Source of the DNA: Clostridiales bacterium
GTDB lineage: Bacteria > Bacillota_A > Clostridia > Peptostreptococcales > Anaerovoracaceae
DNA: 12,684 nucleotides
Reading direction: 5' to 3'
NCBI GenBank assembly: GCA_024697655.1
Contig: JAILFI010000118.1
Location: 1-12,684, forward strand
Shown here piece after piece: positions 6,604 to 12,684 of the stretch (its first letter is position 1; each line of letters opens with the position of its first letter). The notes under the pieces were generated by a model. The model saw nothing but the letters and a program-made list of their open reading frames with translations. It was not told where the DNA came from and searched no databases. Both the position numbers and the translations under genes were made by a program.

Positions 6604-8652
6604 ATGATAGAAACGATCACAGAGAAAACCGCCCCGCTGATGGAGGCTTTATCAGGTATCTTCCGGTCCTTCCCGCAGCTCGCACTGTATTACACGACAG
6701 TCGTGCGGTTCGTCTTTGTGTTCCTTGCGTTCCTGATCATCGGACGGGCCATCCTCTCCCTCCTGCGCGCCAAGACGCCGCCGGAGATCTGGGGCTATCT
6801 CAGCCTGCCCGGCAGCCACTTCGTTCCGATCCTGCACTGGGAGAACGTTATCGGCCGCGACAAAAGCGTTGACCTGCACGTTGACATCATGACCGTCTCG
6901 CGCAACCACGGCACGCTGGTGCGCAACAGCCGCGGTGACTGGTACTACAGCGACCTCGACAGCAAGAGCGGCAGCAAGGTCAACGGCCGTGCGGTGAACG
7001 GCCCCACGCTGATCCGGATGGGCGACACGCTGACGATCGGCGGTGTGGACTGCACACTCATGCCCCCGAGCCTCGCGGAAAAACAGCGCAACGTGATGAT
7101 GCGCGAAAAGCATTCGACCCGGTTCACGCCGTGGGCGAGCCTTGGCGCGCTCAGCATCTTCCAGCTGCTGACATGCATCCAGCTCATCGCCGCCAAAGGC
7201 GCGGAACTTTCCTTTATCGTGATCCTGGCATTCCTGCTGTTCGGCGTTTCCATGTGGGCGTACTGCGCGTTCATGCGCGGCCAGGGACAGGTCTGTTTTG
7301 AGATGGAGACCATCGTCTTCTTCCTCTGCACGATCAACCTCGCCGTCGTCGCCACGTCCGATCCGGGCGGAATCACGACCGAGCTGCTCGCGATCTTCCT
7401 CGGCATGGGCCTCTTCATCGCCATGTGCTGGTACCTGCGGGATCTGCGCCGGTCGCTTGCCGTACGGCGGATCCTCGTGATCGCCAGCGTCCTTCTGCTG
7501 CTCATCAACATCGTATTCGGCAGCGCTTCCTTCGGCGCGGTCAACTGGGTCAAGATCGGCAGCTATATGCTGCAGCCGTCCGAACTCGTTAAGATCGCTT
7601 TCATTTTTATCGGAAGCGCCACGCTGGATGAACTGTACGAAAAGAAAAACCTGACGCTGTTCATCGGCTTCTCCGTATTCTGTCTGGGTACGCTGGCCGT
7701 CATGAACGACTTCGGCACAGCGGCGATCTTCTTCGTCACCTTCCTGATCATCGCCTTCCTGCGCAGCGGCCAGTTCGGCGCGCTCATGCTGGTGGTCGGC
7801 GCATGCGGCGCCGGTGTGCTGCTGCTGATCCGGTTCGTCCCCCATATCACCGAACGGTTTGCGACCTGGCTGCACGCCTGGGACTTCCCGGATGCGGGCG
7901 GGTTCCAGCAGGTGCGCGGTATGTCCGCGGCGGCGAGCGGCGGCTGTTTCGGGCTCGGTGCGGGCAACGGGTGGTTCCATTCGGTCTTCGCGGCGGATAC
8001 GGATCTCGTATTCCCGCTCATCAGCGAAGAGTGGGGGCTGCTCATCGCCCTGCTGGCGGTCTTTTCCCTGATCGCACTCGGCTTGTTCGCAGTCCGCTCC
8101 ATCAATTTCGGCAGATCTACGTTCTTCACGATCGCCGCCTGCGCGGCGACCTCGCTGATCATTTTCCAGTCGTGCATGAACGTGCTCGGTTCTCTCGATA
8201 TCTTCCCCTTCACCGGTGTCACGCTCCCGTTCCTCTCGAACGGCGGCACCAGCATGCTCACTTCCTGGGGACTGCTCGCCTTCCTCAAAGCGGCGGACAC
8301 CCGGCAGAACGCATCACTGGCGGTCAAGTCGGTCTCGGACGATCCCGAAGAAATGTTCGACCAGCAGGACAACGATGACGGCGATTACTATGCCCGCTAC
8401 GGCAGTCCCCGCGAAACCGCACAGAACTACGACGCGATCTACGCGCAGGAAGACCAGTACGCCGGCAAGCGGTCCAAGCGCTCCAGATCCAAACTCTCGG
8501 AGGATGTGATGGACGATGTCGTGGACTGGCTCGAACTGGATGCCGACACGGAAGGACGGCAGCGGCGCGGTAAAGGACCGCGGTCTTTCAGAAGAAACGC
8601 CGGGAACGCCGGCAAAGGCATCCGCAGCAGGAAAGGAGGCGCTGATAAATGA
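6604..8652 (+). CDS. FHA-SEDS fusion: RodA/FtsW-type peptidoglycan glycosyltransferase with FHA domain
   Basis: This 682-residue membrane protein joins a signalling domain to a peptidoglycan polymerase. One membrane segment (31-53) leads into an FHA domain (about 75-152) with GR at 84-85, SRNH at 99-102 and NG at 127-128, the usual phosphothreonine-binding positions. A SEDS domain (about 175-563) follows with NWVKIGSYMLQPSE (314-327), MNDFGTA (367-373) and DTDLVFPLISEEWG (465-478). D467 matches the catalytic aspartate of RodA and FtsW. TLPFLSNGGTSML (540-552) is the typical late motif. The last 110 residues are hydrophilic, first acidic (577-620) and then rich in arginine and lysine. SEDS proteins polymerise lipid II glycan strands together with a class B PBP, and here the PBP gene overlaps by four bases. 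A cytoplasmic FHA domain implies control by a serine/threonine kinase such as PrkC/PknB, not encoded here. No Shine-Dalgarno sequence precedes the ATG. Confidence 0.93.
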   Translation: MIETITEKTAPLMEALSGIFRSFPQLALYYTTVVRFVFVFLAFLIIGRAILSLLRAKTPPEIWGYLSLPGSHFVPILHWENVIGRDKSVDLHVDIMTVSRNHGTLVRNSRGDWYYSDLDSKSGSKVNGRAVNGPTLIRMGDTLTIGGVDCTLMPPSLAEKQRNVMMREKHSTRFTPWASLGALSIFQLLTCIQLIAAKGAELSFIVILAFLLFGVSMWAYCAFMRGQGQVCFEMETIVFFLCTINLAVVATSDPGGITTELLAIFLGMGLFIAMCWYLRDLRRSLAVRRILVIASVLLLLINIVFGSASFGAVNWVKIGSYMLQPSELVKIAFIFIGSATLDELYEKKNLTLFIGFSVFCLGTLAVMNDFGTAAIFFVTFLIIAFLRSGQFGALMLVVGACGAGVLLLIRFVPHITERFATWLHAWDFPDAGGFQQVRGMSAAASGGCFGLGAGNGWFHSVFAADTDLVFPLISEEWGLLIALLAVFSLIALGLFAVRSINFGRSTFFTIAACAATSLIIFQSCMNVLGSLDIFPFTGVTLPFLSNGGTSMLTSWGLLAFLKAADTRQNASLAVKSVSDDPEEMFDQQDNDDGDYYARYGSPRETAQNYDAIYAQEDQYAGKRSKRSRSKLSEDVMDDVVDWLELDADTEGRQRRGKGPRSFRRNAGNAGKGIRSRKGGADK

Positions 8653-10028
8653 ATAAAATGAAACGTCGCGCCCGCCTCTGCGTTGCACTGGCACTGGTCC
8701 TGATCCTGGGGCTCGGATACTACATTTATGAACTCGCCCGCGACGGCGGCGACTGGGCTGCCTACCCCGGCAACGGCGATGTCTACACGAACGGCTATCT
8801 CGGCAAAGGGTCGATCTACGACCGCAACGAGACGCTGCTGATGGAGAACACCGATACCGGTGTGCCCCGCTACAACGAAGACTACTGGACACGCTGCGCC
8901 ACACTCCACGCGGTGGGCGACGCGGTCGGCAATATTTCGACGGGCGCGAACCGGGTATTCGCGGACAAACTGGTCGGATACAGCTTCCTCATGGGCACAT
9001 ATTCGATCACCGGCAGCGGCAGACATCTCATCCTCACCATCGACGCGGATGTCTGCGCCGTTGCGAACGCCGCGCTGGCCGGCCGCAACGGTACGGTGGG
9101 CGTCTACAACTACGAGACCGGCGAGATCCTCTGCATGGTGAGTTCGCCCAACTACGACCCGACCGATCCGCCGGACCTCTCCGCCGAGGATATGAAAGGC
9201 GCTTACTATAACAAATTCCTCTCCAGCACGTTCGTGCCGGGGTCGATTTTCAAAGTCATCACAGCGACGGCGGCGATCGAAACGCTGGACGGTCTTGACA
9301 GCTATGAATACACCTGCCCGGAAGTCATCTCCTTCGGCGATGCCGAAACGGACCGCATCACCTGCCCGTACGGACATGGAACGCAGAGTTTTAAAGATGC
9401 TCTCGCCAATTCCTGCAACTGCGCATTCGCGGACATCACGCTCAAGATCGGTCCGTCCGCACTGAAAGAGTATACTGAAAAAGCCGGTATCACCGGCCAG
9501 TACAACATCAACGGCATTGAGACCGCCGCCGGGACGTTCGATTTCCCGTCGACCGATCTCGCCCTCGCCTGGGCGGGCATCGGACAGTACCATGACATGG
9601 TCAACCCGTGCGCGATGATGGTCTATATGGGCGCCATTGCCAACGGCGGCGTCGCGGTCAATCCGACCCTGATCAAAGACGTCACCTTCGCCAACGGCTG
9701 GGATGCGGACTTCACGTTCAGTCCCGGCAAGGACCGCCTGATCAAGGAATCCACTGCCGAGGTCCTCGACAGCATGCTTCACAACGATGTTGTCGCCACC
9801 TACGGAGAAGACAATTTCCCGGGGCTCGATCTGTGTGCCAAGTCCGGCACCGCGGAAGTCGGCGACGGCAAGACCCCGCATTCCTGGTTCTACGGATACA
9901 TCCGCAACGAAGGGTATCCGTACGCCTTCGTCGTGCTCGTCGAAAACGGCGGCAGCGGTGCGGAAGTCGCGGGCGATGTCGCCAATCAGGTCCTGCAGGA
10001 ACTGATCAGCAAGGATCCGATGGACTGA
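8649..10028 (+). CDS. Class B penicillin-binding protein (PbpA-like transpeptidase)
   Basis: This 459-residue protein cross-links peptidoglycan outside the membrane. It has a basic N-terminus and a single membrane anchor (about 9-28), then a short N-terminal module beginning KGSIYDRNETLL (53-64). The transpeptidase domain has all three active-site motifs: SIFK with S199 as nucleophile, SCN (255-257) and KSGT (398-401), a variant of the usual KTG. It is shorter than typical PBP2 or PBP3, close in size to actinobacterial PbpA, with a reduced non-catalytic region. The start is well supported: AAAGGAGG (8632-8639) lies nine bases before ATG, which overlaps the SEDS stop in ATGA. Translational coupling with its glycosyltransferase partner is likely. 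It ends five bases before the stop codon of the convergent racemase gene, with no terminator between. Confidence 0.93.
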   Translation: MNKMKRRARLCVALALVLILGLGYYIYELARDGGDWAAYPGNGDVYTNGYLGKGSIYDRNETLLMENTDTGVPRYNEDYWTRCATLHAVGDAVGNISTGANRVFADKLVGYSFLMGTYSITGSGRHLILTIDADVCAVANAALAGRNGTVGVYNYETGEILCMVSSPNYDPTDPPDLSAEDMKGAYYNKFLSSTFVPGSIFKVITATAAIETLDGLDSYEYTCPEVISFGDAETDRITCPYGHGTQSFKDALANSCNCAFADITLKIGPSALKEYTEKAGITGQYNINGIETAAGTFDFPSTDLALAWAGIGQYHDMVNPCAMMVYMGAIANGGVAVNPTLIKDVTFANGWDADFTFSPGKDRLIKESTAEVLDSMLHNDVVATYGEDNFPGLDLCAKSGTAEVGDGKTPHSWFYGYIRNEGYPYAFVVLVENGGSGAEVAGDVANQVLQELISKDPMD

Positions 10029-10033
10029 TCGTC

Positions 10034-11194
10034 TCAATCGACGAATTCCATGCGGATATACGGACAGGACGTCAGATACAGGACGGCCGAGTACTTCAGA
10101 TCGAACGTGATCATGTCCCCGACTTTGACCGGGGGCATTTTTTCGTCCTCCGCACAGTCTTCCACGTCGAGGATCGCATGGTCGCTGCTGTCGCCCACCA
10201 GGAACGCACCGGCAAGACGGGGCATCAGGGCATCCTGCAAAGCGTAGTCCAGTTTGCCCATGCCAAGCAGTGCGCGCCGGCGGATCCCCCGGTCCTCATA
10301 CACCGGTGTATCGCCGAAGCAGTCTACGAAGATCCGGCCGACCGGGTGGGTCGGTTTTTTCTTGACTTCGATGACCTCCGCCTGCAGCGTGAACACATCC
10401 GCCTTCAGCGGTGCCGTGTCGAGCCCCCACAGATGCGGCAGATCGTAATTCGTGATGATCCCCTCCCCGATCCGGAGGTGGTTGATGCGCGCCGGCATGC
10501 TGCCGTCGAGAACCAGCGGATACGAGGTCGTCGCCCCGCCGGAAATATACCGGAGCTTTCTGCCGATCCGCGCCTCGATCCGCTCAGCGATGCCGATCAG
10601 TTCATTCATCTTATCTATATCCGGACAGATCGCGCCGTAACAGCCGAGATTGACACCCACGCCGGTCAGATCGATGTGCGGCATCTCTTTCTCGATACGC
10701 ACGGCGAAGTCCACCATCTCATCCTTATCCCAGAACCCTTCCCGCAGGTCCCCCAGATCCGCCATCAGGATGACGCCGTGGGAAACGCCCTGCCGGGCGG
10801 CTTCTTCTTCGAGTGCAGCCACTACTGCCGGCTCGCTCTCCAGGCTCAGATCTGCATACCGCACAACGGACGGCACCTCCGAAAGCATCGCGATGCGAAC
10901 GAGCATGGTCTCGGGGAGACCGCTGTCCGCCGCTCCTGCTTCCCGGCAGAGCCCCGCCTCCCGCGCCGCTTTCAAATGCTCAAGACGCGATGAGGCGATC
11001 TGTCTGCAGCCCTCCTCCGCGAACGGCGCCATCGCCGGAACAAGACCGTTAAACCCCTTGACGACGCCGGCCACTTCAATACCGGCCGCCGCACAGGTGC
11101 TGACGAGGCTGCGGATATTATTGCGCAGTTTTCCCAGATCTGCACGCAGGCATGGATAGGCGTGCAGCGATTCCATATCAAATTGTGCCGGCAT
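10034..11194 (-). CDS. Alanine/ornithine racemase-family PLP enzyme
   Basis: This 386-residue fold-III PLP enzyme resembles clostridial ornithine racemase (Orr) and YhfX-type proteins. The PLP lysine is probably K46 in GVVKGF. Other family segments are ADLSLESE (114-121), ILMADLGDLREGF (142-154), ISGGATTS (217-224), INHLRIGEGI (237-246) and LVGDSSDHAILDV (332-344). Members interconvert L and D forms of ornithine or alanine; the substrate here cannot be read from sequence. The open frame extends to 11245. However, ATG at 11192-11194 has AAGAAGGAA about seven bases upstream and lies behind a promoter-like element at 11246-11254, so the shorter start is chosen. It converges on the PBP gene, and a D-amino acid supply for the wall or for ornithine fermentation are both possible roles. 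Confidence 0.85.
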   Translation of the reverse strand: MPAQFDMESLHAYPCLRADLGKLRNNIRSLVSTCAAAGIEVAGVVKGFNGLVPAMAPFAEEGCRQIASSRLEHLKAAREAGLCREAGAADSGLPETMLVRIAMLSEVPSVVRYADLSLESEPAVVAALEEEAARQGVSHGVILMADLGDLREGFWDKDEMVDFAVRIEKEMPHIDLTGVGVNLGCYGAICPDIDKMNELIGIAERIEARIGRKLRYISGGATTSYPLVLDGSMPARINHLRIGEGIITNYDLPHLWGLDTAPLKADVFTLQAEVIEVKKKPTHPVGRIFVDCFGDTPVYEDRGIRRRALLGMGKLDYALQDALMPRLAGAFLVGDSSDHAILDVEDCAEDEKMPPVKVGDMITFDLKYSAVLYLTSCPYIRMEFVD

Positions 11195-11245
11195 GGCGGT
11201 TCCTTCTTTCTTATACCCTTTCACGCAGGTGTTTCTTATGGTCAC

Positions 11246-11254
11246 ATTCTAACA
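11246..11254 (-). promoter_or_regulatory. Possible extended -10 promoter of the racemase gene
   Basis: On the minus strand TGT (11254-11252) precedes TAGAAT (11251-11246), an extended -10 form without a clear -35 box. A start near 11239 would give a leader of about 45 bases to the ATG at 11194 and would exclude the longer reading frame. Confidence 0.4.
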
Positions 11255-11311
11255 GGCGGACCGCATTTTGGCATCTTTTTTTGCATTGCGCAGATTTCCG
11301 GCAAAAAACCT

Positions 11312-11339
11312 TTGACAGTGTCCAAAAGGGCTTTACAAT
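11312..11339 (+). promoter_or_regulatory. Promoter 1 of the metal-efflux operon
   Basis: TTGACA (11312-11317), a 16-bp spacer and TACAAT (11334-11339). The -35 box is a perfect consensus. Confidence 0.7.
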
Positions 11340-11359
11340 ACATAAGGTGCGTTTATAAT
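11332..11359 (+). promoter_or_regulatory. Promoter 2 of the metal-efflux operon, overlapping promoter 1
   Basis: TTTACA (11332-11337), a 16-bp spacer and TATAAT (11354-11359). The -35 box shares bases with the -10 box of promoter 1, so polymerase cannot occupy both at once. Its start site, near 11366, falls at the edge of the operator at 11370-11385. Confidence 0.7.
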
Positions 11360-11369
11360 GGAATTACAT

Positions 11370-11385
11370 TTGAATGTTTATTCAA
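11370..11385. promoter_or_regulatory. ArsR/SmtB-type metal-sensor operator
   Basis: TTGAAT (11370-11375), GTTT and ATTCAA (11380-11385) form a perfect inverted repeat containing TGAA-N6-TTCA. This is the core of operators bound by SmtB, CzrA and CadC repressors. A second small palindrome, TTCAATTGAA, overlaps its right half (11381-11390). Placement just after the promoter 2 start site suits repression lifted by Zn, Cd or Pb. No repressor gene is in the window. Confidence 0.65.
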
Positions 11386-11408
11386 TTGAACAACTATAAA
11401 AATGTTTG

Positions 11409-11434
11409 GCCGGCAATCTATGATTGCACCCGGC
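11409..11434 (+). promoter_or_regulatory. Stem-loop in the leader of the metal-efflux operon
   Basis: GCAATC (11413-11418) pairs perfectly with GATTGC (11422-11427) around a TAT loop. GCCG (11409-11412) can pair with CGGC (11431-11434) across a 3-base bulge. It ends seven bases before the AGGAGG ribosome-binding site. No T-tract follows, so it is not a terminator; it may affect translation or RNA stability. Confidence 0.5.
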
Positions 11435-11454
11435 AGATCACAGGAGGACTACCA

Positions 11455-11682
11455 ATGAAGAAACAGTATGCGATCGAAGTTGACTGCGCGAACTGCGCGA
11501 ACAAAATGGAAGCCTGCGCCAACGAGACCGAGGGCATCAAGGAAGCCAAGGTCAACTTCATGACACTGAAGATGAGCGTCGAGTTCGAGGAAGGCGTTGA
11601 AGAAAAAGACGAGAAGAAGATCATGAAGACCGTTCTGAAGAACTGCCGCAAGTTCGAGCCGGACTGCGAGATCGAATTCTAG
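11455..11682 (+). CDS. Free-standing heavy-metal-associated (HMA) domain protein
   Basis: This 75-residue soluble protein is a single HMA (ferredoxin-like) domain. The metal-binding pair C11xxC14 sits in DCANCANKM (10-18), the usual first loop. Extra cysteines are C21, C64 and C71. The start is firm: AGGAGG (11442-11447) lies seven bases before ATG. An in-frame upstream ATG at 11374 lies inside the operator and has no ribosome-binding site, so it was not used. The gene lies 40 bp before a P1B ATPase that lacks its own N-terminal HMA domain, so it probably supplies that function separately by binding and delivering the metal. It could also be a small metallochaperone or buffer. Confidence 0.9.
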   Translation: MKKQYAIEVDCANCANKMEACANETEGIKEAKVNFMTLKMSVEFEEGVEEKDEKKIMKTVLKNCRKFEPDCEIEF

Positions 11683-11691
11683 GGACCGCAC

Positions 11692-11709
11692 TGCGCCGCG
11701 GCCGGCGCA
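11692..11709 (+). other. Hairpin between HMA and ATPase genes
   Basis: TGCGCC (11692-11697) pairs with GGCGCA (11704-11709) around a GC-rich 6-base loop. No T-tract follows. It lies just before the ATPase ribosome-binding site and could help set different protein levels for the two genes. Confidence 0.45.
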
Positions 11710-11722
11710 ACAGGAGATACGC

Positions 11723-12684
11723 ATGTTCAAAGGAATGACACGCAAACAACGAAAAACCCTGATCCGGATCCTGATCGGCCTCGTGCTCTTCGTCTCGCTG
11801 CACCTCGCGGAGGATCTGCCGACGTATATCCAGTTCTCGCTGTGTATCGTCGGCTACCTGATCGTCGGCTACGACATCCTCTTGAAGGCGGTCCGCAACA
11901 TCGGCCACGGCCAGGTCTTCGACGAGAATTTCCTGATGGTCGTCGCCACCATCGGCGCCATCGCGCTCGGCGAATACCACGAAGGTGTGGAGGTCATGCT
12001 CTTCTATCAGATCGGCGAATTCTTCCAGAGTTACGCCGTGGGCAGAAGCCGGAAGAATATCACCCAGCTCATGGACATCCGTCCGGACTGCGCCTACATC
12101 GAGAACGGCGATGACCTGGAGCAGGTCGATCCGAACGATGTGCCAGTCGGCACCGTGATCACCGTCCGCACCGGAGAGAAGATCCCGATCGACGGCGTGG
12201 TCGTAGAAGGCGAAAGCACGCTCAACACCGCCGCCCTGACCGGCGAGAGCATGCCGCGCGAAGTCTTCCCCGGCAGCGAAGTCATCAGCGGCTGCATCAA
12301 CATGACCGGCCCGCTGAAGATCCGGACCACCAAAGAGTTCGGCGAGAGCACCGTCTCGAAGATCCTCGAGCTGGTCGAGAACTCCGGGTTCAACAAATCC
12401 AACTCCGAGCGTTTCATCACCCGCTTCGCGAGAGTCTACACCCCCATCGTCGTCTTCGGCGCCCTCATCGTCGCCATCATCCCGCCGCTCGTGCGGATGG
12501 GTTTCATGGGGCTCGCGCCCGAGTGGAACGACTGGGTGTTCCGCGCCCTGACCTTCCTGGTCATCAGCTGCCCGTGCGCCCTGGTCATCAGCATCCCGCT
12601 CAGTTTCTTTGCGGGCATCGGCGGAGCCAGCCGCAACGGCATCCTGATCAAAGGCGCCAATTATCTGGAATCGCTCAGCAAGAC
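11723..12684 (+). CDS. P1B-type metal-translocating ATPase (Zn/Cd/Pb, CadA/ZntA type), cut by window end
   Basis: The first 320 residues are visible, running in frame to the last base. The protein begins with a short basic stretch and goes directly into membrane segments, with no N-terminal HMA domain. FYQIGEFFQSYAVGRSR (94-110) is the conserved segment around the intramembrane glutamate. The actuator domain has LTGES (172-176), the dephosphorylation motif. SCPCAL (282-287) is the CPC metal-binding motif of the transmembrane path. The phosphorylation motif DKTGT lies beyond the window. CPC together with the GE segment points to divalent Zn, Cd or Pb export rather than Cu, though metal choice depends on later helices not seen. 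ATG at 11723 has AGGAG about seven bases upstream. It is co-transcribed with the HMA gene behind an ArsR-type operator. Confidence 0.93.
   Translation, partial: MFKGMTRKQRKTLIRILIGLVLFVSLHLAEDLPTYIQFSLCIVGYLIVGYDILLKAVRNIGHGQVFDENFLMVVATIGAIALGEYHEGVEVMLFYQIGEFFQSYAVGRSRKNITQLMDIRPDCAYIENGDDLEQVDPNDVPVGTVITVRTGEKIPIDGVVVEGESTLNTAALTGESMPREVFPGSEVISGCINMTGPLKIRTTKEFGESTVSKILELVENSGFNKSNSERFITRFARVYTPIVVFGALIVAIIPPLVRMGFMGLAPEWNDWVFRALTFLVISCPCALVISIPLSFFAGIGGASRNGILIKGANYLESLSK

Noticed and set aside
6652..7980. 442-residue open frame on the minus strand
   Set aside because: Antisense shadow of the FHA-SEDS gene, rich in charged residues with no domain.
8439..10037. 532-residue open frame on the minus strand
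   Set aside because: Antisense to the PBP gene, which has all three transpeptidase motifs; no recognisable domain.
9608..10993. 461-residue open frame on the + strand
   Set aside because: It spans the end of the PBP gene and the antisense of the racemase gene in one frame, which no real gene here would do.
11195..11245. Longer N-terminus for the racemase (start at 11245)
   Set aside because: No ribosome-binding site there, the extra 17 residues do not resemble the family, and the likely promoter lies inside or next to this stretch.
1..12684. CRISPR array, transposase, insertion sequence, tRNA or rRNA
   Set aside because: No regularly spaced repeats, no transposase motifs or flanking terminal inverted repeats, and no RNA gene was recognised anywhere in the window.

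Overview
The window suggests a GC-rich anaerobic member of the Bacillota, most likely class Clostridia. The evidence is a butyryl-CoA:acetate-type CoA-transferase, a lone PfoR/EIIC-type membrane protein, an alanine/ornithine-racemase-family enzyme, an FHA-SEDS fusion paired with a PbpA-like penicillin-binding protein, and a split metal-ATPase operon. The high GC content leaves long open shadow frames opposite almost every gene, so calls rest on family motifs and ribosome-binding sites. All identifications come from recognising motifs by eye; no database search was possible.

Layout. Positions 1-91 are the tail of a histidinol dehydrogenase gene, closed by a strong terminator. About 610 bp (141-753) hold no recognisable gene and have a marked pyrimidine bias on the + strand. 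Four minus-strand genes follow, transcribed right to left from a good promoter at 6495-6523. In order they encode an E2-type acyltransferase-like protein (5412-6407), an AMP-forming acyl-CoA synthetase with a lysine/proline-rich tail (3438-5333), a butyryl-CoA:acetate-type CoA-transferase (2012-3346) and an EIIC-like membrane protein (829-1929). The CoA-transferase also has its own near-consensus promoter, and a bidirectional-looking hairpin terminator (754-780) closes the cluster.

Divergent from this cluster, at 6604, is a two-gene + strand operon: an FHA-SEDS glycosyltransferase and a class B penicillin-binding protein, joined by an ATGA overlap. It has tandem extended -10 promoters, and its first gene appears to have an almost leaderless start. 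It converges, with only 5 bp between stop codons, on a minus-strand gene for an alanine/ornithine-racemase-family PLP enzyme. The right end carries a metal-efflux operon: two overlapping promoters, an ArsR/SmtB-type operator (TGAA-N6-TTCA), a leader hairpin, a free-standing 75-residue HMA protein and a CPC-type P1B ATPase that runs off the window.

How the genes fit together. The minus-strand cluster looks like a carboxylic-acid/acyl-CoA module: one enzyme activates acids with ATP, one exchanges CoA between acids, and an acyltransferase-fold protein has lost the usual catalytic histidine. This is the part of the window most likely to hold undescribed biology. The SEDS/PBP pair forms a peptidoglycan polymerase-crosslinker unit with a phosphothreonine-reading domain built in. 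The metal operon is probably induced by Zn, Cd or Pb through a regulator encoded elsewhere.
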